Made by a program: the position numbers and the translations under genes. DNA of 64,000 bases from Conoideocrella luteorostrata (lineage: Eukaryota; Ascomycota; Sordariomycetes; Hypocreales; Clavicipitaceae): contig JASWJB010000029.1 in the NCBI GenBank assembly GCA_032433595.1, positions 1 to 64,000 on the forward strand, written 5' to 3'. Positions within the stretch are counted from its first letter, which is position 1. Each line of letters starts with the position of its first letter. The notes beneath the pieces were generated by a model. The model saw only the letters and a program-made list of their open reading frames with translations. It had not been told where the DNA came from and ran no database searches. This document shows positions 18,509-30,760 of this stretch, piece after piece.

Positions 18509-21500
18509 ATGGAGAACTATCTCTATGGAGAGCTGATGTCGCCTGGCAGCAAGTTCGAAGCCTTGCAGACGACGAATGAAAACGGCCATGCCCTGGTCTT
18601 TTTCATCGACTCAAAAGACATCTTATGCGTGTTTCAGGAATGCAGCGGAGCCACAACGACAGGATAGAGAATGCATGACCTCTCAACCACCAAAGTGGCG
18701 CCAAGCTATCTGGCCCAGGACAAGATGGCTTCCGTAAGAACATTTGCAGTTGGGCAGAGTCCCCTGGACGGCAGCATCACCATGGCCATGGCCGTAGACG
18801 TGAACGGGGCCGATTCCCTGTACGTGTCACTGGGAAACAGCTGCTCCGATCTGGCGTGGTTGACAAGGCCGAACTGGACCGTGTTTCCGGTTGATGGCGA
18901 TCATGAGGGAGGCAATATTAGGATAGCCAACGTTATGTTTGCCGAGACATATGACGAGGTCCAGTATCTCATGGTGGACATGGACACGGGACGCAGTGGC
19001 CATCAGATTGTGCGATATCACATTGACGTGACGAAGGAGGACGGAAAGGCCTGGGTGAAGAAGGACGTGCCCATCGATCTCATGGCTGGCCGTTACCAGA
19101 GCTGTGTCGGCCGCAGGCTCAACGGCCGCGTGGACGGCATTTATACCGCTAGAGAGGTTTTCGGAGCCCCGCAGCTCATTTACCAGCCCATCATTAATGT
19201 GTTTGGAGGTGGCCCTCCGACCGTCACCCGGCTCGGGCTGCCGGGCGGGGAGCTTCCCACGGCGATTGCGGCAGTACGGAATACGGATCCCATGCATGAC
19301 CTGTATGAAACGACCGACCTGTATGTAGTTAGCGGGTCGACACTCTATCGCTACCCAGCCGACGAGCAGAACAATGACGTGGCCGGAAAGGTGGTGGCTC
19401 GAGACGACATCTTCCTCGGAGCAACCAAACTTGAGGCCATGCAGGTCGACGGCGTGGTGACACTATGGGCTAGAAACAGCCTCTCCGAGGTCTTTTACGT
19501 TTCCTGCTACGTCGACGAGGTGGACGACCCGAGCGCCTGGAGCTATCCGGTGCCGATTCTCTGGGGCATCCAGCACATGTCGGCCTACGTTAATCGGGTG
19601 GACGGAGGAAACAGCATCTTTGCCTTTGGCTCCGGCGACTTTATGCAGTTGACGCAGGCCACCAATACTGAATCCAAGGCCTGGAGGCCGCAGACCATCA
19701 AGTTGGACAACACGCCAAAGCAGGAGATCCAAAGCTTCATGTCGTACACCACCACGGTTTGCCTCTCGACTGAAGAGGGTGAGCCCAAACCGAATGTGCT
19801 GCTGTCATTCTGGGCGGACTCTCACACGCCTGCTTATATCAACGGGACCTACTATGTGCTGGGCGAGAGGGCGGTCCGCATCCCAACAGACGAGAGTGGC
19901 TCCATTACGGTTGTCGAGGCGGCGACGGAGGGCATTGGCGGATCGATCCTAAGCGTGGGCCTCCCCAACGACACCCAGACGACGGTTATCAACCCTATGG
20001 ACGGGGGCTTTGAGAAGCTCTCCAAGCTGGATAACGCGGCTAGCATACGGCAGGCATCGTACGCAGCCGACACGGTGGCAGGAGGCGTCATGGACGATCG
20101 TCAGCAGCCGCTCATCAACCGAGACACGGAGGATAAGGCTGTCGAGGTGCTCGCCACCAGCATGGGGCACTTTAAGGAAGCGTACGGCAAGGCAAAGCCT
20201 CCACCGACGACCTCCAAGCTCTTTTACAGACAAAGCGCTCGACGCGTCGTCCGACGGGGGCCCGGCGGCAAAACCCCTGGCTCTGTCTGGAATCCCTTCA
20301 CGGCCGTTGGAGACCTCTTCCGCTGGCTAAAGAAGAGCATCAACAAGATTATCAGAGTCGTCAAAGACTCCGTCACGGGGGTCATCCAGTTCATCGCAGA
20401 TATTGCCGGCCGCGTGTACACGGCGACACTCGATGCCGTCGATGCCGTCATGGACGCCATCATCTGGATATACAACGTCGTCAAGACGGTTGTCATGGCC
20501 GTGATTCGCTTTATACAATTCCTCTTTGCCTGGAAGGACATCAAGCGGACAAAGGAGGTGCTACACAACGTTACCAAGACGTTTCTCAAGCATCAGATCG
20601 ATCAGATCGACTCGGCGCGGATTGGCTTTGGCGATGCCGTCGAGGCCGCAGCAGACCATCTTCGGGAATGGGGCCAAGTGGATGACTGGTCCGGCCTCGG
20701 TGAAGCCGCCTCATCACCACCGGGCCACAGCGGCGGGGATCCTTCTCGCGGACACGACTCTGGCTCGCTCCTATTTGCGAAGCACTATAAAAGCCAAGTG
20801 CATAAACTCGAGGTCATGAGCGCCCTTCCAGACCAAGTCAGCAGCGAGACCAGCTCGCTGATCCAGATCCTGCTGGAGGCCGTTTCCGCCCAGGGCGAGG
20901 TCCTGTCGGACATTTACCAGCAGCTGCGGGGGCTCGCCGCCGAAGACTTTGCTCGACTGAATGTTGGTGACGTGCTGAAGCGCATCGCGGCCATTCTGGG
21001 GAGCGGCATGTTATCGTCCGTCAAGGTAGTGGTGGATGCCTTGTTTCGTGTTTTGGCCTCCCTGGCCGCCTCGGCGCTTGATATCCTCGACGTGAAGCTG
21101 CATATCCCCATCATCTCCGATATCCTTAACTGGATTGGCATTCCTGACATGTCCTTCCTCGATCTTTTCTGCTGGATCGCTGCGGTTGGCTACACCGTGA
21201 TGTACAAGATGATCAATGGGGAGGCGCCATTCCCCGACAACAGCCATGTCAAGGCCCTGATTGACGCTACATCGTGGGCACAGATTCACAATTTGCTGCG
21301 TGGACCAGCCGCCGCCATTGACGAAAGGAGCTCTGGAGGCAGCCCCAATGAGTCCCTGACGGCCCAGCAGAAAAGCATCCATGCGGCTGGCCACGGCGTG
21401 TCGAGCTTCCTTATGTTTGCCATCACCTTCCTATCTAGCCTGGAAGCATTATACGGCGAAAGCGGCAACCCCCTATCCACTCCAGCGACTATTATGAAGA

Positions 21501-21977
21501 TCATAAACGCCGGCTTAACAGCAGGAGTATCAACCGTCGCTCCCCGATACCCCCTCGAGGACGAAATCATGAATGTCCTAGCCACGGGCACAGTGGTAGC
21601 AACCGTGGCAAGCGGGCTGGCATTTTGGGGTCCTGTCCAGCGACAACTTGAGGCGCGAAATAGTGGATTTCAAGGGACTCATCGAAAATGATGGGCGAGG
21701 CACCAGCGTCATTTTGGACGTCATCATCATCTTCCCCGAAATGGTTGTCACCGGCTGGCACTTTTATGAGCTGGCTAAGAAGCCGGCAGGCCAGGAGAGA
21801 TCAGCTGCTATAGTGGGCGAGGTGACGAACTTGTCGGGATACATTTCGAGGGTCTCGTACGCAGTGGCGGTCAATTCTGGGGATCCCTATACAAAGGGAG
21901 TTGCTGTTGGGGTGATGGCAGGGTCGACGGCCGTGGGGGCTAGTTTGCAGATCGCCAGGGCTACCCTAACTGGCTGA
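18509..21977 (+). pseudogene. Large two-part protein: beta-rich N-terminus, amphipathic helical C-terminus; two lesions
   Basis: A GC-rich gene. The frame runs from an ATG at 18,509 (MENYLYGELMSPGSKFEALQ; another ATG at 18,383) to TAG at 18,665-18,667, resumes in the same frame to 21,691, and continues in the next frame to 21,977. Residues up to about 480 are strand-rich with repeats such as GHALVFFIDSKDILCVF, TMAMAVDVNGADSLYVSLG and ATKLEAMQVDGVVTLWARNS, which suggests a beta-propeller. Around 560-660 comes a helical block (WNPFTAVGDLFRWLKKSINK, FIADIAGRVYTATLDAVDAV, IRFIQFLFAWKDIKRTKEVL), then further helices and hydrophobic segments to the end. No signal peptide. I know of similar uncharacterised fungal proteins but not their function; a membrane-active or toxin-like role is only a guess. 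The TAG stands where the pattern G.TTTGW.. expects Trp (TGG to TAG). Confidence 0.6.
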
Positions 21978-24506
21978 TGTCACATATTGAATCAGATTTA
22001 TTTATTTATTTGCTGTGTCATGATCGTCACAATCCCCGCCAACACTTACTGTTGAGATGCACCAAGTATTTCACATGTCGCAAAATTCAGCAAAAGGTGA
22101 AGCTCCATAATAGCGTGAGTATCGCAATTTCTATAGAATCCCCACGGCATAGCCTCTCCTAAAGTTATTGTACTTGAGCGGTGTTATGCCTTCCTTTGAT
22201 CTCCTCTATGGCGGCGTGGGTTGGCCCCACGTCTGGCATGCAGCGAGCAAAGGCCCGGCGGGCGTTACTCCCTTCGCAGGGTTGGGTGGTAAAGATTACT
22301 GCATCTCTTCCTGGGATCCTTCCCTTAACTCGAGCCGTATCCCTCTGGCCAGTATCTGGATTATTGGACTCAAAGAACTGCTGTCTGTTGCGTCGGAAAT
22401 CACGCTGTAAGCCGTTGTCAGCAGTTTAAGCCGATCTTTGGCGATCAAGCCCTTGAGCGTGGAGAACCACTTCTCTGCTAGGTTAGCTTATATTAATTCT
22501 TGTTACGGACATAATTAGTTTTTCTGTATATGCGAGCAGCTGCCTAGTTACTACTATATATAAATTAAAATAACTTTTAGTGAAGTATACCCTACGTTGG
22601 GGAACGCGAGAATAGATCATGTTTCCTGGAGCTTAAGTCTAGGATTTAAGTTGAGAGTCCCCGTGCATTGAGCGCCGTCTGGTCTGCATAATGTCGGACG
22701 TACAGGTAATTTCAGACGCATGGTATTAAAAATAATACGGCAAGCTACAGAGAGAAGAGCCGCTATGAGATGAATGAACGCTTCATCATTCACAATTAGT
22801 GCATAGCCATTGCAGCCTCCTGCTTGGTAGCAATCGCCCTCGTTATCTTGCTATCCACATTAGAGGGCTGCAGCAGCATACAGAGTACTCCGTACGGAAC
22901 AGCTACATAGTAAATTACCCTGCAGTATCGAAATGCTGTGGAGTACGGAGATCGCCAAGATATTATTTATGCAATCCCAGTTGATCGCGTGCCGCGTTTA
23001 GATGAGCGGTGTTGCAGCTCACGCTACCTCCACATTGGTAAGGATCCTCAGGACGTACTGACTGAGAGTGGGAGAGTAACTACGGAGTAACGGGCTGGTC
23101 ATCCAAGACTGAGCGTCGCGATCTGCTGTCGCTCGGGATTAAGTGGAGAGGAACGGATTTCGCTTGTCTGGCCAGTCATGGCGGTTTTCCATAATAGGCG
23201 GCGCACAGTTTATCCTGTACGGAGTACGGGCTCATGGTGTTCAGTAATTTACCCTGATCTCGTGGCGGGGCCGGCATTGCTCACTGTACTCCGTACCTAG
23301 GCTCGACTTGACGGCTGCTGGAGCCGGTTCCTGCCTTTGACATTCCCGCGCTGATACTCGCAACAATGCAAACATCATGTCAGGCAGAATTCACAACCGA
23401 GATTGCGGCTCCAGTCCGATGGACATGAGATAGCTAGCCTGTTCACAAGTGCCTTTCTCATGGCTAGACGTAGTCAATAAAACCCACCACTTCGGATGCA
23501 CAGTGCGTGCTCCCATGACATTTAACAGTGGAACAATGATAAAGCAAGAAATGGCCCGAAGGGTCACCTTGTACTCCGTACGGTGGGCAAATGTTGCACA
23601 GCTACTTTGCGCAGGGCGCTGTTTTATCCCATTCTTCAGATTTTGGCATTTTTTGTTCCTAGTACTATTGCCGTCGGCGTGTTTATCCTTCAATGACACT
23701 GCTTCCAAGCCTCACCAAATATACTCGAGCATCCGTTGGATCCCAATTTACACAGATCGCCGATAGATCGAAGTCGATGCAATCAGCGACAACATGCCTA
23801 TCCGAACATCGCCAAACAAACGTGTTACTCACTGTAGTGTAGCAGAAAAACTTCATTTTTTTTCTTTTAAACGCACTCAATAGTAATAGTAAGTTGCGTC
23901 AGTTCAAATGTGCTCAAAACCTACTACCCTAGAGAATGGACGTACGCAAGACTGCGCTACCTAGTTGAGTAATGCCACGCGAGTCTTTTCAATGGTAGAA
24001 CCGCGCCATGCGCGCGCAGCAGCCTATGCATAGATGCGAGAAGCAACAACGGTCAATATTTTGTCATCTAGCTAGCGCATAGGCGACAATTCGATTCTGG
24101 TACTTACGTGCTGGTGATCGGTATTACGAGGACGAGGGAGCCTCCGACCATGTATGCCGACCCTTTTTCCTATGCTCGAGAGTCAAATCAATTCAACACG
24201 AACAATCTTGGCAACGGCGCAAAACTGGTCACTGGCCTTCTTTGAGCAGAGCTTGGGGATGCTGACGCTCTTGTTTGGTTATTAGTGCGCCATGCCATGC
24301 ACGCTGTCAACCTTGCTCCACAAAGGTCATCAGCAAACCAACCATGATGGCCGTGCCTGGCCAGCGCCGGCAGACCCAGTCAGCCTCGCTATTCGTTTGC
24401 TACGTAAGGTGATTGGTCCCCTCTTTCCCGCTTTCTCACTATGCCCTCCTGCTTCGATTTGTGTATTTGGCAAGCTTGCCTTGGTGCATACCCGGCATAA
24501 ATAAGC
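21978..24506. other. 2.5-kb gene-free region with repeated GTACGGAGTAC palindromes
   Basis: No gene. The 11-bp palindrome-like word GTACTCCGTAC or its complement occurs at 22,885-22,895, 23,217-23,227, 23,286-23,296 and 23,571-23,581, with partial copies near 22,941 and 23,081. Region 24,100-24,506 should hold the receptor promoter. Confidence 0.6.
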
Positions 24507-27500
24507 ATGGCTGCTCTAGATCCTCGACAGTACTCCATTGCGTGGATTGCCCCCCTCGAGATCGAGGCTATTGCCGCAACCCATATGCTCGACCATAAGC
24601 ACCACGGCCGATTTTCCCTCGATCGCGGCGACGATTATGTATTTATTCCGGGTGATATTTTCGGGCACAATGTCATCATCGCCACCTATCCAAGCGGTCA
24701 AGAGTACGGCACGGGCACCGCCGCTGCCCTTGCGAGCCAGGTGAAGAAGTTCTTCCCGAATCTTTGGTTTGGCTTGCTCGTTGGCGTGGCTGCCGGCCTC
24801 CCGACGTATGGAGGCTCATCCCCCCGCGATATCCGACTTGGCGATGTCTTGGTAGCTTTGCCCGAGGGAGAGACCGCCGGCTTGATCGCCTATGACTTGG
24901 GTAAAGAAACTGCCCGAGGATTTCAACTTCTGCGCGGAGGCCATGCATTGGCTATGGCCGAGCCTGTTGTGAGGTCAGCTATAGGGTCTATCAAACGTGA
25001 ATTTCCCAATGAGGCGCAAGAATTTCTTCCCTATTACGAACGTATGAAAGACCGTCAACACGAGAAGGGTACATTCCAAGACCCTGGCCAGGAATACGAC
25101 ATCTTGCACGAGGCGAACGACGCACAACAAGAAAAGATCGTACAAAGGGATGACCGGCCGCCCGACCGCCGCACACGAGTCTGGTATGGTCCGATTGGAT
25201 CAGGAGATAAGCTCATGAAGAATTCTGCGGTCAGGAACAAGCTACGAGACGATTATCAGCTTATTGGGCTAGAAATGGAAGCAGCTGGAACCATGAATCG
25301 CCTTGCTGCCGGTGTTATTCGCGGTGTGTGTGACTATGGAGACGAGCACAAGAACAAGGTTTGGCAGCCGTATGCAGCCGCCATGGCGGCTGCCTATGCT
25401 AAGGCGGTTTTAGCCCAGATAGGACCACGAAACCCGCATGTCCATGAGACCATAGAGCACAACTCGAGGCAGAGTAAGTGTTCAGAGTTACCTGGCAATA
25501 TAACTATTACTAAATAGCCTATGCATTAGTCTGTCAAATACCATTCAGCCGAAACAAGAATTTCACTGGACGCAAGTCCCAGATCAAAAAACTGTGGCAG
25601 ATGTTCTTTGTAGAGGAGAGAGAGCGAGTAGCTCTTGTGGGACTTGGCGGCATGGGCAAAACGCAAATAGCTTTGGAATTGGCCCACCTCGTTAAACATA
25701 CGTTGCCACAATATTCTGTCTTCTGGATGCCGGCTCAGAGCACGCTCGCGTTCCAGAAAGCAGCAACGGAACTTGTCCACAAGCTAGGTATTCCGGTTAC
25801 TGAAGGCGACGATCTAACAGACGCCCTGCAGACTTACCTATCCTCAGAAACTACGGGACATTGGTTACTTATTCTTGACAACGCAGATGACATGTCTGTC
25901 TTCCAACGGCCGCCAAGCAACAGCCCTAGTCTTCATATACTCCCACGAAGTCAAACTGGACGAATCCTCATTACCACGCGGTCACCGAGCATTGTTGTCA
26001 ATGTTGCAGGTATTGATGTGATAGAGCTCGAAGAAATGACGCAGAATGACGCTATAGAACTTCTGGGGACCTCCCTCACCGACAAGAACCAGCTTAAGCA
26101 GACCAAAGTCATCGAAGAGCTTCTACAACAGCTTACATATCTACCTCTAACAGTAGCGCAGGCGGCGGCATACATGAACATGAATAAAATGCCTGTCGCC
26201 AACTATCTACAACTCTTCACCCACACAGATCAAGGCATGATTAAGCTACTTAGCGTTCATTTACGTGACGAGACGCATTACAGCGACGCGCAAGGCGCAG
26301 TAGCAACAACGTGGATCATTTCGTTCCAATCCATCTGCCAGATGAGTAAAACTGCTGCCCAGCTGCTGTCTTTTATCCAATGGATAGAACCAAAAGCTAT
26401 TCCGCGGACGATCCTGCCAAACCTAGGCTCCGACTGGGATTTCGAACAAGCAATAGGTCTGCTTTGTGGTTATTCTTTTATGAGCTGGCGTGATGACGGC
26501 GAAACGCTGGATATGCATCGTTTAGTTCATCTGTCACTGAAGACATGGTCGGGGCAATTAAATAATGTGAGCCTGACTTATGAAGATATTATTCAGCATC
26601 TATGCACAATCTTTCCGAATGATGATTGGGAAAACAGACTAATATGGCGCCAATTCATCCCACATATTCTTCCTCTACTTAGGAACAATAGGTTTAAAAG
26701 CTATTTACCAGCATCTAGGCTTGGCCATCGAGTCAGCTGTTGCCTAAATCGAGATCGGCGCATTAGAGAACAGATCGACGTATTGCGTTTGGTCACAGCT
26801 GTTCACGGAAAATCACTAGGAGAAGACCACCCTGACCGACTTGCATCGCAGCATGAGCTCGCCGGGGCATATGAAGCCAACGGTCAAATTGAGCAGGCAG
26901 TTCAGCTGCTAGAGCATGTAGTGGCTATTCGAGGAAAGTCACTAGCAGAAGACCACCCTGATCGACTTGCATCGCAGCATGGACTTGCGCTGGTATTCCA
27001 GGCCAACGGTCAAGTCGAGCAGGCAGTTCAGCTGCTAGAGTATGTAGTGGCTATAGAGGGAAAGTCACTAGCGGAAGACCACCCTGATCGACTTGCATCG
27101 CAGCATGCGCTCGCCGGGGCATTCCAAGCCAACGGTCAAGTCGAGCAGGCAGTTCAGCTGCTAGAGCATGTAGTGGCTATTCGAGGAAAGTCACTAGCAG
27201 AAGACCACCCTGATCGACTTGCATCGCAGCATGAACTTGCGCTGGTATTCCAAGCCAACGGTCAAGTCGAGCAGGCAGTTCAGCTGCTAGAGTATGTAGT
27301 GGCTATAGAGGGAAAGTCACTAGCGGAAGACCACCCTGATCGACTTGCATCGCAGCATGAACTTGCACGGGCATTCCAAGCCAACAATCAAGTCAAGCAG
27401 GCAGTTCAGCTCCTAGAGCATATAGTAGCTATAGAAGGAAATTCACTAGCGGAAGACCACCCTGATCGACTTGCATCGCAGCATGAACTTGCGCGGGCAT

Positions 27501-28189
27501 TCCAAACCAACGGCCAAGTTAAACAGGCAGTTCAGTTGCTGCAGCATGTAGTGGCTATTCGAGGAAAGTCACAAGCAGAAGACCACCCTGATCGACTTGC
27601 ATCGCAGCATACGCTCGCCGGAGCATATAAAGCCAATGGCCAAATTAAACAAGCAGTTCAACTGCTAGAGCATGTAGTGGCTATTCGAGGAAAGTCACAA
27701 GCAGAAGACCACCCTGATCGACTTGCATCGCAGCATATGCTCGCCGGAGCATATAAAGCCAATGGCCAAATTAAACAAGCAGTTCAACTGCTAGAGCATG
27801 TAGTGGTTATTCGAGGAAAGTCACTAGCAGAAGACCACCCTAATCGACTTTCATCGCAGCATACGCTCGCCGGAGCATATAAAGCCAATGGCCAAATTAA
27901 ACAAGCAGTTCAACTGCTAGAGCATGTAGTGGCTATTCGAGGAAAGTCACAAGCAGAAGACCACCCTAATCGACTTGCATCGCAGCATACGCTCGCCGGG
28001 GCATATGAAGCCAATGGCCAAGTCAAACAAGCAGTTCAACTGTTGCAGCATGTAGTGGCTATTCGAGGAAAGTCACTCGCAGAAGAGCACCCTGATCGAC
28101 TTGCTTCACAACGTCTACTGTTTATTATACGCCAAGGAAGAGGTTGCGTCCGGGTGAGCCGCAAGCGTCATAATCCTTATCCTCCATGA
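24507..28189 (+). CDS. PNP-NB-ARC-TPR NOD-like receptor
   Basis: Two exons, 24,507-25,473 and 25,518-28,189, joined by a 44-bp GTAAGT...TAG intron, give 1,212 aa. Residues ~8-310 are a nucleoside-phosphorylase-like (PNP_UDP) domain: YSIAWIAPLEIEAIAA, SGQEYGTGTAAALASQ, DIRLGDVLVALP, GLEMEAAG and VIRGVCDYGDEHKNKVWQPY. Residues ~330-660 are NB-ARC: Walker A GLGGMGKTQ (364-372), Walker B LLILDNADD (439-447), LTYLPLTVAQAAAYM for GLPL, and MHRLVH at the MHD position. From residue 783 to the end are 42-residue kinesin-light-chain-type TPRs (AVQLLEHVVAIRGKSLAEDH, PDRLASQHELA..). Nine are near-identical; degenerate units lie before and after. Fungal NLRs of this architecture are candidate incompatibility or innate-immunity receptors. 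The PNP has the usual binding motifs, so whether it is an enzyme or a signalling domain is unknown. The splice rebuilds the canonical FSRNKNFTGRKSQI junction. Confidence 0.93.
26897..28157 (+). repeat. 126-bp TPR-coding tandem repeats (x ~10)
   Basis: Units start at 26,897 and every 126 bp: 27,023, 27,149, 27,275, 27,401, 27,527, 27,653, 27,779, 27,905 and 28,031 (last partial). Units 1/3 and 2/4 are almost identical as pairs (HVVAIRGKS..LALVFQ versus YVVAIEGKS..), so a 252-bp higher-order unit was duplicated; units 6-9 form a second subfamily (AYKANGQIKQ). Expect repeat-number variation between strains. Confidence 0.95.
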
Positions 28190-28688
28190 ACCCCGTTGAT
28201 GGAACGGTGACGTACAGCTGATACGATTTCATGGTTATTAGTGATGGGCTGAGGTAGCAACTATTCTTTAGCCACGGCGTTCTATGATTGACATCAACGG
28301 TTGGATCTCGGTGAGTATGTTAAAGGACGAACGCTAAGAGTACCTACCCACAACCAGAATCCTGAAGAACAACTTCAGCAGAAGGCAGCGCACTGGTCTA
28401 GCGCTGGGCAGCTTTCGTCATGGACTTGTTTAGTGAGCAATTAGAACCACGTCCATGTTTCTTAAGGATGACAATAGCGCCTGTAGCCTTCATGGTGTGA
28501 GCTCATGATTGGAAAAATGTATCGGAGCAACGATGTCTATATTGCCTATTAATTCGCATTCTTGCCTTCGACAACTATACAGAAGCCCTCACATGAATGT
28601 ATCACCTGTACAGAACAGTGGAATGACTGCGTGCCATGCTCTCAAGCTACTCACTTACGCCTCCCAATCCATCTCACCTGCTATTGCA
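28190..28688. other. Gene-free 3' flank of the receptor
   Basis: Short frames without motifs. Confidence 0.5.
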
Positions 28689-28950
28689 TCATTGTTCGCC
28701 CCTTTGCCAATGTGGACAGGCTCCTTTTCCTAACGGAACCTCGACCTCCCTCATAGCAACCGTATGTGCGGCGTCTAGACCCGCTATAATCTCCACGACG
28801 ATCTGAACTAGCCAACCCAAGCTCTGTTGTGACCTCTTAGCCACACTTTTTGCCATCTGAAGCGCCTCATTTACCACGCTAACTCCAGGGTCCTGTGCAA
28901 CGAGTTGCTTTTATCAAGCGCTTTCAACATGTCATAAAGCTCGGATTCAA
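28689..28950 (-). pseudogene. Fragment of an unidentified helical protein
   Basis: Minus frame KQLVAQDPGVSVVNEALQMA then KSVAKRSQQSLGWLVQIVVE and AGLDAAHTVAMREVEVPLG, preceded in another frame by SELYDMLKALDKSN. The two pieces join only with a frameshift near 28,905. It looks like part of a larger helical protein, but I cannot name the family. Confidence 0.35.
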
Positions 28951-30161
28951 AGGATCATCCGCTAGAGACTATGATTGACGACCGACCGTTTACTCTGGGT
29001 TTCACAGCATAGGGATTGACTCTGAAGACTTGCAGCAGATAGGCAATTGCCCGTGCAAAAAATTCGTTAAAATCAAGCCTAAAGCCTAAAATTGACTTCC
29101 GCTTCGTGTCAGGTGAACTCCGGCGTTAACGGCGCTGTAGCACAGTGATGTAAATAACTAAGAGCAATTATGTTCTATCGAAGACAGTGCTGGCTCTGCT
29201 TGAAGCATTGAAAAGATTCAAGACATGTCGGTGTGTCTGCAATGAAGGTTATCGCTAGCCTTTCTATAGATTAAGCTGCGACAAGGCTAAGTTATAGATA
29301 AGACCTCGTCTTACAGCTATTTAGATGAAAAGCGCAATGTGAAGCGGCTAGGTTAGATATTAAGCTCAGTGTTACGTGCTGGATCGGTCTAGTGGGATGC
29401 TAAACTTGGCACGAGGATTGTCGATGGTAGCTATAATATTAAGGGTCGTAAAGCGTAAGATGCACGTAAATAACATAAAGTGAAACACAAGTAAGATATA
29501 AGATAGGTGTATGATTGTTGTTGAGTTTATCTATTCACAAACTGGACTCGACCTTTTATGTGTCGAGTCTGTCGCTTGAGTGACCCAGGTGGCCTATACT
29601 AGTTATGGCTATCTCGACATGTAACACTTAGTATTATTAAGTTATAACCGTGAGATTCTATAGAACAAAGGAATTGGACTTATCTTGAGTCACGGCAATT
29701 AATATATATAGTGTTTGGCTCTAAATTCTTAGCTCTAGGATCTTAGTACTAGTATCTAACTTGTAAGATTTGCCAACTAGCCCTATACCCTAGTGTTTAT
29801 TTATTGCTAATTCTGTACTTTAATAACAAAGAGTAAAGATAGGATATTATTAACTTATTATATAAACAAGAGGCATAAACCTAAGGAGCACTTATATTTT
29901 TTGAGACTAGAAATGCTCGTCGGGATAATCAGTACCGTAAATAGCTAGAGAGGCCTCAAGGTCAAATCACAAGGTCATATCACAGGGTCAGGTCACAAGG
30001 CTACGAGGATACAAAGCCTGAATAGTAACATAAAGATGTGGCTTTCAAGCTATTCAGGAAGTCGAAGAACTATAACAACAATAAAAATCCAGTTCATCTA
30101 TTACTGCTAATTTCCACTGCCCACAAATCGCTCATAGTGCCCATAACGCAACAGAATACTC
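28951..30161. other. Gene-free, AT-richer region
   Basis: No coding signal and no repeat noticed. Composition is AT-richer than the flanks, but not as extreme as beyond 38.7 kb. Confidence 0.5.
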
Positions 30162-30760
30162 ATGACGATATGCGGTGACGCTACTATCCCTAATGAGGGC
30201 AACCCGCCCTTCACCAACCTCGATTCAATGACCAACGAAACAACAATTGACGCAGTGCCTGACTCATACCACAGATCGTTCCCAAGAGCCATTGACATGA
30301 TAGTCCGACAAGACCTAAACGGAACGATTACACCCACGGGCCACGGACGTGTCCCAGTGGTGCCGAACTTTGTCAACGTCAATGCCCCGCGCGGAGTGGT
30401 AATGTGGTGAAGGGGCGGGCGTTTCTGGACGGAGCAATTGGAGCTCGTGCTATGCACAGCCTTTAAAACTACGCTGAAGACGGGCCGGAACCCATCTACG
30501 GCGGCGGTGCCCGCACATTCAGTTCTACCTACCCTGCCGGAACTGGGACGCTTCAGTTGTGTTCCCACCATATCACTGGTCCGATGACTGAGGGGGAACA
30601 GCCAGAGTACCACATGACTCTGCTTAGGTCATTTGGAGTAACAGACAATCGTGATACCTTTGTTGCAGGTGCAGCGGCGTTCAGAAATGCTAGGGATCTA
30701 GCTCGGCGGCAGAAGGAAACCTTTATCGTCACATATGAGACCCAGAAGTATTTTTCGTAG
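30162..30760 (+). pseudogene. Unidentified gene with one frameshift and one stop
   Basis: Frame 1 reads MTICGDATIPNEGNPPFTNL, then SMTNETTIDAVPDSYHRSFP and PTGHGRVPVVPNFVNVNAPR; it fails near 30,405. The next frame continues VKGRAFLDGAIGARAMHSL, hits TAA near 30,466, and goes on YAEDGPEPIYGGGARTFSST, YPAGTGTLQLCSHHITGP, PEYHMTLLRSFGVTDNRDTF and FRNARDLARRQKE to a stop at 30,760. The three blocks have similar composition and look like one protein of about 200 residues. No homologue recognised; Gly/Pro-rich with no transmembrane segment. Confidence 0.5.

Noticed and set aside
18827..21761. Several long minus-strand frames within the large gene
   Set aside because: GC-rich coding DNA leaves antisense frames open by chance; no motifs or starts.
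26897..28157. CRISPR-like regular spacing
   Set aside because: 126-bp units are coding TPRs without unique spacers, in a eukaryote.
30107..30613. 168-codon minus frame
   Set aside because: Antisense to the better-supported plus-strand pseudogene; no motif.
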